Assembly: GCA_026874595.1 (NCBI GenBank)
Contig: CM049307.1
Span: 53,360,370 to 53,424,369 of the forward strand
Reading direction: 5' to 3'
Source of the DNA: Sipunculus nudus
Taxonomy: Eukaryota > Annelida > Sipuncula > Golfingiida > Sipunculidae
Length of the DNA stretch: 64,000 bases
The translations under genes and the position numbers were made by a program. Positions 35,820-51,736 of this stretch are shown here, piece after piece. Numbering within the stretch: the first letter of the stretch is position 1; the number at the start of each line of letters is the position of its first letter. The notes below the pieces were generated by a model. The model did not search any database, was not told the origin of the DNA, and saw nothing but the letters and a program-made list of their open reading frames with translations.

Positions 35820-36490
35820 ACACCTGATGGCGGTTCGTTGTTCACTGAAATAAACTTGCGTATGATGTGACAAGCAGCCAATCAGATGCCAATAAACAAA
35901 CACTCGACAGGCATCCTGGCTCCGCCCATTGCTGCGCTTCAAATGCCGCTTGATGAGTTTTCGGTCGAATTTAAATTGCTCCCTCTGCATTCTCGAATCA
36001 TCGACCGCTTTGTTTATGACAGTAGGACTGTGTTAGGGTAGCCATGTAACTGTTAACTGCAGAACTGAAACCAGCCAGCGAGGTGTGCACGCAGCCTTTG
36101 TTATTACGTTTTGTTTGAATTACAGCTCACCGGCCGAGCATCCTATGTGCCCAAGGCCCTTAGCAAACCACGTCAGGGGCAATTCTATCTGAGCCTGTGG
36201 CCTGTTCAGACGGTTACGCTGGGGGATGAGCTGTCACTCAAAAAGAAATAAATATGATTGGCTCCGTGTATTCCTCGCTTGGCTTTGTCTTCCCGCACAA
36301 GGTCTCATCTGATTGGACAAAAATACAGTGCTTCCCTCTGGTGTTGCAATTCAGGATACGAGGTCATAACAAACAGCGCCTTACAATATAGGTAGTAGTC
36401 CTATAGGTCAAGCGCTGTGTAAAGAGCGTATCATAAAGGTGGAATCCCAATTGAATTTCAAGAGATTTGCTCTTGTGTTTTAATGACAGG
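35820..36490. promoter_or_regulatory. CCAAT/GC-box island, candidate promoter of an unidentified gene
   Basis: This stretch is visibly richer in G+C and CpG than its neighbours. It carries CCAAT at 35878-35882, AATAAACAAACA (a forkhead-type site) at 35891-35902, CTCCGCCC at about 35920, inverted CCAAT (ATTGG) at about 36257 and 36311, and a splice donor GACAG|GTAAAT near 36487 on the plus strand. This fits an active promoter with one or more untranslated first exons. I could not identify a coding exon on either strand, so the gene it serves is unknown. Confidence 0.4.
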
Positions 36491-36540
36491 TAAATTAAAT
36501 GACTTCTGGAGTTTCACTTGCCCCCTGCATGTAAAATCCT

Positions 36541-36650
36541 CAGATTCAGTTCCTCCAATGTGCCTTCAAGGCACTTGCAGGGATCAAACTCAGGACCATT
36601 AGCTCCAAAAATGTGACACCTTAACTATTGGGATATCCCTGATGTTAACC
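36541..36650 (-). repeat. tRNA-derived SINE head
   Basis: On the minus strand an exact A box, TAGTTAAGGTG (36627-36617), is followed 25 bases later by a B-box-like GAGTTTGATCC (36591-36581), then a small hairpin GTGCCTTGAAGGCAC. Spacing and order are those of a tRNA-promoted SINE. The element probably extends to lower coordinates, but its tail is not defined. Confidence 0.65.
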
Positions 36651-37526
36651 TTTTACACTTTAAGAAAAGCATTAGCAGAAAAGTAAAAAAAAAAATTATT
36701 TGCCTCAGGCAGGTGTTAATTTCAAACCTTGTTAAGTTCTTTGTGTGTATTGCCTGGGGGTGGTCATATTTAGCTGTAAAAAATAAAATACTAATCTGTA
36801 TTACAGCATTAATATCAAAATATGATCAAGTGGCTCACATTGAAGGAGCAAAGTCAGCTCAGTCCAATCAGCTTACTGGGTCTGGTTGTCATGATAAAGC
36901 GGTCCTTCATGACCCACTTCATGGAGTATCTCCGTACTCAGCAGATAAACCCAGATTGTATAATCCACTTAGAAAACGCAAAAACTTTTTGTTTATATAT
37001 CTGGATGAGTATACAGTCATTAACCAGAAAAGATTAGCAGTGATTGTGATTTATAAAGGTCTCTGGGTTGATTTATCTTGCTGTGTGGTGACAAAGGCCT
37101 GTTTTATATTAAAGGATATACAAACATAATCTGATAAGTGATTGTATGTCCATCATGAAACTTGAAGACAATACAAGGCAAAGTTGATCATGAAAGGAAC
37201 ACCCCAATGTTGTTCTTCACTGAAAGCCTTTTACTTCTACATCCATCCTGACATCTTTTTCCAGTATGATCTTTATTTAGCATGTTTTAGTTTTAAGTGT
37301 GACTTGCAGTTGGACCCACCTCAGGGGTCATGCATTTATTCTAAAATATAAAATGTTGCAACAAGTCATGCAGAAGCAATATTTGCATATACAAAGTCGT
37401 CTCAGGAAAAATTTTGGAAGATCCAGTTTTTCTCTGGTTATCAGAGCCTCTCAAAGCAATTCAAGGGTAATGAACATTGTTGTTTTATTCATGTATTTTA
37501 TCAAATACAGAATAAACAGTCTATAC
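36651..37526. other. Unassigned sequence
   Basis: Frames at 36713-37129 (138 codons) and 36822-37037 overlap on the same strand; neither is recognisable and no splice context supports them. Confidence 0.45.
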
Positions 37527-37530
37527 TTAA

Positions 37531-38018
37531 AGGGACATAATCAGGGGCTACTTTCTGCCTTTTCTTTCACACTATCAGTTCAGTTTTACTTTATACATAT
37601 GTTTCCCAGCAAAACCACCCAGCACATGGTCTCATTTCCTTGCATAGGGCTGTTTTACATAATGTTATGGCTGTGTGTGTTGGTAAAGTCTGTAAACCAA
37701 AACAAGGTCGCGTGTCCGGAGGTCTGATTGAGAAGGGCAACACGCGGTGTTTCAGCCAGCAGGAACATGTATTACATTTTTGGGTCAAGTCAGACAAGGC
37801 ATCTCCTGATTGACAGATTTTTGGCTCAGCGATGCACACGGCCCCACGCGCTGTGTTTGTTTACACCTGTCATGGCGCCCAGTCCACTGTTTTTAACATT
37901 CGCTTACAGGAGAAAGCAAATGGCTTCAGGGCAATATTTTGGCAGGTACAGATTTATTTTAAAGGGAAGAAGCTTTTTTTCGTGTAAACTCAACATGCTT
38001 TATAGGTAATTGGGCCCT
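37531..38018 (-). mobile_element. TTAA-flanked MITE (piggyBac-like), copy 2
   Basis: 488 bp beginning AGGGACATAATCAGGGGC and ending GGTAATTGGGCCCT, flanked by TTAA (37527-37530) and TTAC (38019-38022). It is the reverse of copy 1: for example CAGCCAGCAGGAACATGT here corresponds to ACATGTTCCTGCTGGCT there. Together the two copies form an inverted pair around the 35.55-37.5 kb region. Confidence 0.82.
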
Positions 38019-38693
38019 TTACATGCTGGATAATGAGTATACTACAGTGTTCAGGCTGAACAGTTTTATTTGTACATAGATTAAAGGGGGAAGGTATATT
38101 GATATCATAAACTATTGTAAAATCATCCATGTTGTTTTTTAAATTAAATGTATCAGGTTTATGGTCTCAGAGGACTTATAATGCACTTCAGACCTTTGAC
38201 ATCAGTCTTGTAGTGTTTACAAGCTTTCTGTAGGTGCCCATAAAACCAAGGCGGCCATAACTGACAGTAGAGTGTTTAGTGCCTCTTCACTCTTGGGTGA
38301 AAAGGTCATAAAATCAAGGCTAGAAGTCTGCCAGTGTATCAGGAAAATGTTTGAATAGGATGCAAAAAAATGCAAAACCCTTCAGTTATGCTACAACCAA
38401 AATAAATTATTATCTCTATGCACTGTTGGACTAAAAATATGGAGTGGACCTGCCAATTTTTTTTTATTTAATAAAAATTATAAATGACATATATGTGGAA
38501 TGTTGCCCATTTGTAGGAAGAGCATAAATATGAGCTTCAGTTCTTGAGACTGTACATATAACCACAATGTTAAGTCCATATCCCATGATGCATTCATATT
38601 TCAAAGGGATCTTGGCAAAACATGAGCACCAATTGGCAACATTACAGAGGATTCTGCTAATTAGTAATCAGAAAAAATTAATCCATAAATAGG

Positions 38694-38911
38694 ACTGGCG
38701 TGGATCCAGGATTTTTTGCAGGGAGGGGTCAACGGGTGTCATGCTTAAAAATTGTCTTGTTGGTTGAGAGTAGCGGGGGGTCTAGACCCCCAAAACCCCC
38801 TGTCAAACATACGATTTGTCTACAAAAAAGGTTGATTGATTGAGAGCAAGTAGGGCGGGGGGGGGGGGGGGTCCTCGACCCCCAAAACCCCTCGATCTGG
38901 ATCTGCGCCTG
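38694..38911. mobile_element. hAT-like MITE, GGATCCAGG type
   Basis: About 218 bp from CTGGCGTGGATCCAGGATTT to GATCTGGATCTGCGCCTG, with imperfect inverted ends, an internal GGTCTAGACCCCCAAAACCC and a G14 run near 38860. It is the same general class as the element at 8093-8282. No clear target duplication was seen. Confidence 0.6.
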
Positions 38912-39025
38912 TAAGAGCAGTGATTATTAAGGTATGGCCTTAAATTTAAATGCCCAACCACACACCATCATATTCCACTGACATAGAAAATACTCAGAGA
39001 ATTGGTTTTTAACAGTTTTATTTTT

Positions 39026-39190
39026 GTGTCACAAAACAGTCTGCTGAATGGATGTGCCTACGATGACACCCTGAATTCTGTCCGGCAACACAAGGCCGCC
39101 GATACATACCTTGACATGCTATCACAGATGGTGAATCGACTTCTCTCTATGGCATTAGACCAAACAAGAACAGTCTGGCAAGGAGCATAA
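39026..39190 (+). CDS. Possible terminal exon, unrecognised
   Basis: After a weak acceptor (GTGTCACAAAACAG) the plus strand stays open for about 52 codons to TAA at 39188, with balanced codon use and a hydrophilic, helix-like peptide (for example DTYLDMLSQMVNRLLSMALD). There is no polypyrimidine tract and no upstream exon was found. The minus strand is also open and has AATAAA near 39015. This may instead be part of a transposon or a 3' UTR. Confidence 0.15.
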   Translation: MSQNSLLNGCAYDDTLNSVRQHKAADTYLDMLSQMVNRLLSMALDQTRTVWQGA

Positions 39191-39423
39191 CCATGACGGA
39201 GTGCAGGATAAACTAAAGCATGACTAAAGATTCTCTGCATGGAAAACAAAATAACAAAATCAACAGAATGGACGGATCAATAAATAAATCATGTTTCAAC
39301 AGAACATCTTATTTACCCCTCACTCCCCTAACTTACCACTAACTTAACATGAGACCAGTTTAAACTAATCGAATAAATAAATCTGGAGGTGTTATAAAAG
39401 TAATGAAATACATGCTCGCTGAT

Positions 39424-39671
39424 CAGGGGCAGATTTAGGGAGGATGCTCCCCCTATTTTAACCTAAAAGATAAGGAAAATAGAACTTCATGTGCTTAATT
39501 AATACCAAAAAAAACCCCATATTTTGTATCTTAATGCATTTTAAGCTACTGGTACCCTCGATTGCACCATTTCAGCCTTAAATTTCACAACGTTCTGTCC
39601 CGTGTGAGCAGGACCCCCCCTCCCCCTTCCCTTCTACGCCCTCCTTTTCTTAAATCCTGTATCCACCCCTG
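39424..39671. mobile_element. hAT-like MITE, 248 bp
   Basis: Starts CAGGGGCAGATTTAGGG and ends AAATCCTGTATCCACCCCTG, an imperfect terminal inverted repeat of the same CAGGGGNGGAT type as at 8093. It sits in the region that may be the FOXJ1 3' UTR. Confidence 0.65.
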
Positions 39672-41331
39672 GTGGCAACACAATGGAGCTAGCACATGAT
39701 GCTTAACAAAGGTGACTTAACCTGTGGCTAGTTTTACATAATCTAAATCCCTTAATGTGGACTCAGATGGTCCTTGGCTGTTCATATTAATACAAGTATT
39801 AAGCTTGGTGTAATTCAAAGTGAACTAGTGAATTCTGGGTATTCTGTTATGATGAATCTAAAGTTGGATTATGGGTAATAGCAGATGGATAATGGGTAAT
39901 GATGAAGTCTGGTGATGGATCATGGGTATATTGTAGTATATATTACTATAATGGGGAGGGGAATTATTTATTATTTAATCTACAGAAAATAAGATTATAC
40001 TGGCCTCTGTAACAAATACTGTAATCTGATCCTTTTACAATTGACACAACTCAATGTGACCAGGTATGATCTCTCATTAGAGTCCATAAACAATGCAACA
40101 CTAGCTATTTGAAACAACTTTTACAGTCTGATCCCTTTGAAATCATGGGTGACTCATGTATAAGCTTCTTCCAGTTATCATTTAGAACGTAATTGTTGGA
40201 GTTAGCTTACACAGTTCATGAAAGCCAGTGCTGGTTACCACCACAAACCATCACTTTCTCAAATAAAATCCATTTTCATGTTCAAATACCAGTGTCAACC
40301 AACACATCATGTGACAACAGTATTAACATGGTGTGCTATAATACTTCTGGTATATTTGTGCAACAACTACCAAGTTACTTTGTGGACAGTTTCTAAATGA
40401 GAAACAGGACTGTCTAAACAAAGAAGTGAATCATTGCTTATTCCTCTTAACTACAAAAAAACAACCAGTGGAGGATTGACACAGTTCTGTTTGTTTCAGT
40501 TGGCACACAGTCAGTGAAAGCTGTTTAACAAGTGTTTATCACAGGCTATATCAAAATGGAAACATATTTGACAAAAAACACACAAAACTACATTCTGTAT
40601 CCAGCAGTATATAACCAAGTGCTGAGTGCACGGTGCGAACTCCAGTCAACAAGAATTCTTGGTGTACAAAAATAGTCAACGCTCTTTGCAGTTTTTTTAA
40701 GCCTGGTAATGAGGCTGTTCAACAAAAAAGAAAGTGGCTGAATTGCCTTCATGCTAACTTTTACACACATTCACTCATAACATACAAATAACTCACTACA
40801 AAGCCTGGGTACACAATACATGCACGTGAATACCCACTGTGCTATTATGAACACTTCGGTTTCACGAACAAGGCTCAATCCCTCTGCTGATCAAATGACC
40901 CCTCTTCTGAAACTGACCAATATTGGGAGTATCTCATCAATACCATCAACATAACATGCTAACACCTTATTTATGGCTTAATAATAGTCCGAGGTCCTAT
41001 TAACAGCTCGTTTTTTATATATTTCCAAAAATAACCTTCAGCCAACATAAATATTGGCCTCAGTGAGGTTTCTATGATAATGAGACAATATATTATATAG
41101 ATTTACATCTGACCACTGGACCTGCCAGTATTATGAAGAAACAATACTGAATTAACACAAAATTGTCAAGCTTGTATTATTTTATACAAGGTTGTACTGA
41201 GCATAAGGATTTCAGCAGAATGATTTTAAAAATGTTATTTAGCAATGAGCATTACTCTATGATACTGGCATAACATTTCAGACTTTTCCTGACCACCAAA
41301 AAAAAAATATCATATTTAAAACACACGTAAG
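39672..41331. other. 3' flank of FOXJ1, possible long 3' UTR
   Basis: No other gene recognised. The nearest AATAAA signals on the FOXJ1 strand that I can find are at about 39967 and 39015, so either the 3' UTR exceeds 1.3 kb or a variant signal is used closer to the stop. Confidence 0.4.
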
Positions 41332-44845
<3,514 letters not shown>

Positions 44846-44858
44846 CTTTGTTGGCTTT
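44846..44858 (-). other. FOXJ1: 5' UTR part of FOXJ1 first coding exon
   Basis: Acceptor TTTGCCTTGCAG ends at 44859; the exon then has 13 untranslated bases (AAAGCCAACAAAG) before ATG. An apparent upstream extension of the frame reads through the acceptor from a TTG and is not a start. Confidence 0.75.
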
Positions 44859-45017
44859 CTGCAAGGCAAATTAAATGAAATGAATAATTGTGTTTCTTTG
44901 TGACATAAACCAAGTTTGTGAAACCAAGTCTGTCATGAAACAAGGTAAAAAATATTAAATTGCATCTATGTGATATGGAGTGAGAGTATCTATGTTTAGC
45001 ATATTGCAAACTAAATT

Positions 45018-45335
45018 TATTGCCTCCATCAAGAGGATTTGTGTTCATCCCTGTTTGTGTGTGTGTGTTTGATTACAACATAACTCAGGCAATCATGAAC
45101 AGAATGTTATGAAATTTTCATGGCATTTCAGAATGGTATGGATCTGGCATATGATCCCAGTTTGGCAACATCATCAAGGAATATTCACAAATGTTTAGTC
45201 AGTATGCATGAATGAACCTGGGAATATAGGCAGAATAAGTAATTTTAAGCATGGTGTTGGAGCTGCCACAAATTGACAATAGGGACAACCCACATGGTGG
45301 AGACTTGCATTCCTGAGAATGCAGATTTCTAGTTT
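45018..45335 (+). repeat. Dispersed repeat ending GAATGCAGATTTCTAGTT, copy 1
   Basis: Shares with 51737-52011 an ordered set of motifs: a (GT)n stretch, ACAACATAACTCA(G/A)GCAA, GG(C/A)ATTTC, ATATGATCC or ACATGATCC, GGAATATTCACAAAT, GCAGTCA or TTAGTCAG, GAATGCAGATTTCTAGTT. It is non-coding and lies in the putative first intron of FOXJ1. Confidence 0.8.
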
Positions 45336-48300
45336 TAAATTAAAATTGTGTGATAAAATATCATCAAAGTTAAGTATCAACATTTTTTCAGACCTGTGTA
45401 AATTTATACATGTACATGGGAACAGTTGTAATTTTTTTTTAACTGTTCACATGATGCATAACCTTAATTAATTGAATGAATACAGTTGTGATTTATCAAG
45501 TAGTGACAAATTTAAACACGTTAGGGAGACATATTGATCCACATGATCAATCAGGCTGAACGAAGCATTTCTGCCGTGATACATCGAGTGGATACCAAGG
45601 CCTTCCAGCTCAACTACATGCCAGGGTTGTTGTACTTTCGTTTGTGACACGCAGCTTAGTCAAGATGTCTAGCAACAGGACAGCCGGTTCAAGGGGCACA
45701 TTTTATCATCACTACAGTACACCCAGAGTACTTACAGGCGACTGCATAATTTTCACCGCACCCTGTACATCGATAATACCATGCCATTTATAATGTATCA
45801 TCACTGTGTACTTTTTGTGTTTATTTGTTTCCATGAGCAAGGTACTTGCATGATAGCTTTGATAGGTGTGCTTTAAGTCAAATGTAATCATCATATCAGT
45901 GTTTACTTTGCACTGACAAAACAATAGCCCCACCCTAGCTATACTCTAACAACCTCTATACAAGTGGAACTGTCAATTTATAATTTTGACAGAAAACTTA
46001 GTCTCATACAGATGAAATGTTAGTGATTCTCATGGGAGATCGGGAACAGTTCCAGGATGCCCATTTAGCTGCACAAGTGTGCACTTGTTACAGGTTCTTC
46101 AAACACCACTTCTGAGCAATACAGTTTGATAGGTTGTCAAGTGGCTGGCTGTGTTCTTGTCATATACCTTTAGATCACAAGGTTAAAATCAGCAGTTCAC
46201 TGCATCCAGGAACCCTCACGTAAAAACCCTTTAGCAGCTTACACATAGTGACACTAAGCAGTGATTTAATGTATCAACGCCATAAAACATAACCACCTAG
46301 TGGAAGAATATGGAACTGCTCTTAGTCCTGATAGTAAAAAGAGCAAGGTTGATAGCTATTAAAATTACCTTAACTTTAATTTATGTCCCTTGTAAAGTGA
46401 TACTGTTAATATAGTGTTATATCATTATGACTTTCATTTGAATTTATAAACAGCCACCAATCTGTGTAATTCATTTCCCTAATGAATTGATGTTAGTTTT
46501 ATACTGAGAGAGTGATCTAATCTGATCACAGTACCTAACTAGAATGCTAGCACCTGGTCACTTAGTTACAGATAAAAATGGGTTCCATATCACTTCACTA
46601 CCAGGTGGGAAGACTCAGCAGATTAAATATCAAACTGGTAGTCAGGAAATGCATACAATTAATTATGGTTCAATATCATGGTAGCATTTCAGCAAAACCG
46701 TTTTGTCAGTGTTACAAATGCAGATTGTAACATTAATGTTTCCAAGCTGAGCAGCATCAGGAATTAAGCATTGATTAGTTTAAATAATGTAAAGTGGGAT
46801 TGTTATAATACACCAGTGAGTGGATACATTGAGACCTGACACAAAAATGTAATGTATCAGTCTCATCTTATGTCCATGCATCAACATGCTAATGACATCT
46901 GATAATCCAATGGAAAGCAACATCGGATATTTAACCATCCCTCAGCACTGAAAGGCATGCATGATGAAACCTCATTGGTTAGAAATGAGTTGAATGGTGT
47001 TTGGTTGGCTTAGTGCAGCAAAAGTAAACCAAGAGAAGTGGAGGTTTCTGATACATTATCAATGATCCCTAAAGTGAACAGGCTAAGCTACGTTTAACTC
47101 TGAAACATTACGGGAAGTCTGGTTATGTCATGACAGGAAGTTTGGTTAGTTGTTTTAGAAACAGGAAGAATGTCTAAACTGTAACATATATGTATGTTGT
47201 TATGTACCATATTGTGAGCCAATTCTCACTATTCATATTTTATTATGAGGTAAGGTATCATTACAGCTCTAATGTAAATATGCACTTAAATAAATTGTAT
47301 CAAGTGTGAACACCAGGTATCATTAATAAACATATGAGATACTACAGTAAATTATTTTTACTTTGATTTTGTAGTGCCCCAAGTAGATTTGTAAAATGTC
47401 AATACTAGCACCATCAGTGGGAAGAATACAGAACTAAACCCTTGATCACTCAGTGATCACTTAAAATACTGATACTTTCAGCTTGACCATCAGCTTAAAT
47501 ACCAAACTACTGGTACCCATGTTTATTTATAAACTATTCATCAGGTACACCCAACAGAGCATTAAGTCACATGCATCTTTGCTCAAATGTCAGCAACTTG
47601 TTCATGCATGTTTAGATGGTTCACACCTTGTAGTACTTAATGAGTATATACCAGCAGAGCAAATCACAAGCTCAGATATAGCACGTCAGTGTACCTGGTT
47701 AACCCCACCCCCAGATTTGGGGAGTGAATTGAACATATGTTCCTTATTGGACAACAGTGTGATAAGCACCATATACAATGAACGCTTGGTCAACACGATA
47801 ACTACAGGTGGTCCTAATCAGGATACAGGTGGGCATACCTGGTCAAGCTTAACGAGATCAGGTATCAGTGATCTGTACCCTTGTACTGGGAAGTGTCTGT
47901 AGGTAGTGTCTACATTTAAATTTTTTCTGCCTATAGATGAACCAGGTAGGGTGACATGATGCAACATGACACTAGCCAAGAACGAATACCTGCAGGGATG
48001 ATGTGACACCTACTGAGGTTGATATATATGTGGTATATTAATACATATATTACAATATACATGATTAAATCTGTCATGTCAGGGACGTCAACCAGGGTGT
48101 CACCATCTTTCATTTATAATTTGGTAAAACATCTGATCTGGTAAGGCAATTCAATGGTATATGAGTTTATTAGAGATAAATAATGAATAGTCTGGCAAGA
48201 TAGTCCATTATTATTAAAAATCAGGAAGTTATTAATTAATGTAAGCAGTGCCTTCATTGGTTTGGTGGTATTCAATTAAAAATGATAGTAAATGTTACAT

Positions 48301-48993
48301 TTAGTCTATGTATATTACAACTACCAAGATTTAACCTAAATTATGTCCATTAAAAAATATGAAATACCTTTATACATCACATCAATCATATGAGCAATTA
48401 CATATAATAAAATTTATTTGGCAGAAATGGGTCAACAGCAGTTGAATTCTGGTTCTACAATGCATGTTCATAACCTTAATTATGGCATTAGCAACTTTAC
48501 TTGGCAACTCTATGTCTTCTGTTACATTTTTTTTCTGCCAAAGTCACAGGAGATAACAAGCATAGGATGAGGCCCTGGTGTCAGTTTTTTTCTAAATTCA
48601 CTTAAGAAGATGCTAGCATCCTATTGCATTCACTCTTATTTCACCATCTATTTTTTATATGTTAAATATTTCATATAGCTAGATATAATTTCTTTAAAAA
48701 TTTGTATGGTGCACATTTTGCAGGACAAGTATTAATTGATTAACTATAATTATTTGAACTGTTGCTTAAAGGTCTTTGAATACATTCCTTTGATTGATCT
48801 GGTGAGGTTTTTTTCAGTATATAGGCTAACCATTTAGTTAAATGTTGATGGGCACTAGATTTTTATGTTATGGATAAAAGTATAGTTTTTGGGTGATTTC
48901 TAGCAAGACTACTTCTTTTCTACAGTAATGTGTTGAATTACTTTATTGGTCTTTAAGACTCAAATCTGGCAGGCTTATTATCTGAAAAAAAAT

Positions 48994-49052
<59 letters not shown>

Positions 49053-49774
49053 TGATGCAAATAGGCACACATTCTATTTTGTTAGTGAATCACTTGATCT
49101 GTTCATCTGTGGCTTTGCTAATTTATCTATAAAAGTGTGGAAAATTATTTTGATTTTGCAAAGTTTGATTTATATTTTATAATTATAATATTTGCATATA
49201 TTACACTAACCATATTTTATAAGACCCAATAGTATTACTCCATATATGTCAGGGCCTTATGACATTAAGTACAATTAAATCTTTCATATATTATACCAAA
49301 CGTTTTTACCCTGGCAATTTATATATAAAAGTACATAGTTTATATCAAGGTGACACTGAATGATTTATTAATGTTATAGTGTAATACTAATCAATTATCA
49401 AGCAGAGGTTGGGGGAGGGGGTGGAGGCGGTCTCCTTGTCCAGTGGCCATACTGTACCAGTCAGGTCTACAAATGTGTGGAGTCAATTTTATTTTAAAAT
49501 AGATAAACTGAAATTTTAAAATTCAGATCTACTACTGAACTGTAGTACTGGTGTTAGATAACATAACTGTGCAGGTATGCACAGCTTGTGTATATCTGAT
49601 GGGGCCCCTGGTATGACAGCCATCCATGACCATGTGAACCAAAGGTCATTGAAACATGGGACCGGCCGGTCTCCTTACATTCTGACTGAGGAACTCACAA
49701 CACTAGGCAGGAGTCCACAGTCAAAAAATAAATTTGCTTCTCTCATTTTCACACAGATCCTGTCCTAGTACACA
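45336..49774. other. FOXJ1: Interior of the putative FOXJ1 first intron
   Basis: A+T-rich sequence with no recognisable gene. The (TA)n tract at 48999-49049 is the only simple repeat of note. A 139-codon plus-strand frame at 47483-47902 and a minus-strand frame at 45468-45650 have no recognised domain. Enhancers cannot be called from sequence alone. Confidence 0.45.
48999..49049. repeat. (TA)n microsatellite
   Basis: About 51 bp of TA dinucleotides. Confidence 0.97.
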
Positions 49775-49780
49775 ACTTAC

Positions 49781-50150
49781 CTGTGTTTCACGAACACACG
49801 CGGCTTTGCTGTTATCGCTTGCATTCAGACCGCCAATGTAAGAACCCAACTTGGCGCTGTCAGTCAGTGGCGGTTGGTCCGGGTCCGAACTTGTCGGAAG
49901 GCTGTGGCGGGCAAGTACACGTTTTAACTGACCGCAGATGTTATAAACCCGTAATATCGCTCTCTGGGTATCCTCCACTGACTGTCAGCTCCCAGGGCTG
50001 TTGTGACCGTTACAGGTTTTACTGGTGGAAGTGGTCATTTGCTAAGATGTAATAAATAGCCCCACATCACCCTTCGAACCCACAGCATCAACCGGCATTG
50101 AATGACAAGTCTCGTGAAAGCCGTTCATATTGAAACCCACCCCTAGCGAC
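49781..50150 (-). other. FOXJ1: Putative non-coding first exon of FOXJ1
   Basis: On the minus strand a consensus donor CAG|GTAAGT lies at 49783-49775, at the end of a G+C-richer patch. This would be spliced over 4.9 kb to the acceptor at 44859. The exon's upstream boundary is unknown; 50150 is chosen from the distance below the CCAAT box. The last 66 codons are open from a GTG at 49978, and after splicing that frame would close at a TAG overlapping the FOXJ1 ATG. There is no AUG in that frame. Confidence 0.5.
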
Positions 50151-50260
50151 GTGTAAACTGAAATAAACATTTTGCTGCGCGTTGATTGGCTGGCCGTTGC
50201 TACGCTCACCAAAACAATAGAGAAAAACATTGCAGCGTGGCGAAGCTTGTTTTGATCGTA
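50150..50260 (-). promoter_or_regulatory. FOXJ1: Putative FOXJ1 promoter: CCAAT, X-box-like and forkhead-like sites
   Basis: In the minus-strand reading order: an X-box-like GTGAGCGTAGCAAC (50209-50196, one mismatch to the RFX consensus GTNRCC-N(0-3)-RGYAAC), a CCAAT box AGCCAAT (50191-50185 region), then a forkhead-like AATAAAC on the opposite strand at about 50162. RFX factors and FOXJ1 cooperate in ciliary gene control in animals, so the combination is apt. The promoter call itself is inference. Confidence 0.45.
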
Positions 50261-51736
50261 GGATGAAAACAGTTACTTGTATTTATCGCTGCCTTGCGTC
50301 CGACATACAGTTGTTATACATTTTAAAGTTGGTGAAAATAAGATTTCGCTAATCTGTTTGCACCACATTAGACCAGTCTGTGTGTGTAATGTCTGACTAT
50401 GCAGTGTTAATCAACTTAGCTGTGATGAGGGATCTTGTTTTACAAGTGGACCCGGGTGGTCTATTCATCATGGTACACGTACATTCACTCATTCAGCCTT
50501 AACATTAGAGGCTGATTAAGATTTGAAATACCGCCTTTTAATTCTGTTTTTATATTTGTTAGCAATGGAGTAAATCTAAATTATTTCCACCTCCTTGCAT
50601 TAAGCAACTTGAAAACCTAATTGTGCTTGTGTGTGTGGAAGGGGGGGGGGGGGGTCTCCTTTTTCATTGCATTTTAGATGTAACAAAATATGTATTTTCT
50701 TATTTTTCCATTAGATTTTCTTTTTCTCAATTATCATGGCGTCATCGATACAAGAGAGGGGGCAGCGTTTAATTATAGGTTTATAGTCTGCTTCATGCCT
50801 ATATATAGCACACAAACACACCATTTGCAGAATAAAAAATAAATAAATACATAAAAAAAAATTATTTCAGTTTACACGAAAACCCTTTCAAATTTATGAT
50901 AACACCGGTTGATCAGGTTAAGTTTCTTTATATTATTTTTTCAAGTGCTACGCATTTATTTGTGCTCAGACAGTTGTTGCATTCACGAAAAAAAACTGAA
51001 AAACACACTGGATTCCATGTGCACTTTTTCAGGCAGAAGGAAAAAGGTATAGTTTATAAATTTTTGGTACCCCCACTCCTCTCAAAATATACTAGTAATA
51101 CCTGCGTACATTTACACACTTACAGGTGTGTGTGCATACATAGGTATATTTGTATCTCAAGTGATCACAAATGTTTATTCATTTTGGCATATAGACTTGA
51201 CTATACCATGTAATGATGTTCACAGTAATATATAAAAAAAATATTACATACTGGATTGTTTTCGGAAATTTTCATGCAGGAAGTGCCCAGTGAAAAGATT
51301 TTGAAATCATGGTCCTTATGTACTACAACCATAGTTTCACTGAATTTCCCTGTCTATACATTCTATCTGTCACTTTTTATGCGCTATTAATGGTGGCTCT
51401 TGATGAATGAGTTCGCCTTTGACAGTTAATCGTTCTGGTATGTCGCTTTTAAAATTATATTTTTTTTTGAGTGCACTCACTCGTGTGGATTCATACAATG
51501 TATTTTATAGTAAAGTATATCGCCATATGTGTGTGTATCAGAGAGGAAAAAGTGTTACGCATATAACTTAATAAGCCAAACAAGCAATTCAAATAACTGG
51601 TGTGGATGACGGAATCCTTAGGCGCCCACAAAACTGTTGAATGACAAACTTGGCCTACCATTGCGTTGAATGTCCCCTCGTGGGCCGTTTAAACTCGTCT
51701 GTTTACTCATGGAGTTGTTGCATGCATGAGGAGCAT
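50261..51736. other. Unassigned sequence upstream of FOXJ1
   Basis: Contains a G14 run at 50641-50654. No gene recognised; the 105-codon frame at 50896-51213 has no domain. Confidence 0.45.

Noticed and set aside
44846-44869. An eight-residue upstream extension of FOXJ1 (beginning MPCRKPTK)
   Set aside because: It begins at TTG and reads across the splice acceptor TTTGCCTTGCAG; the first true ATG is at 44845.
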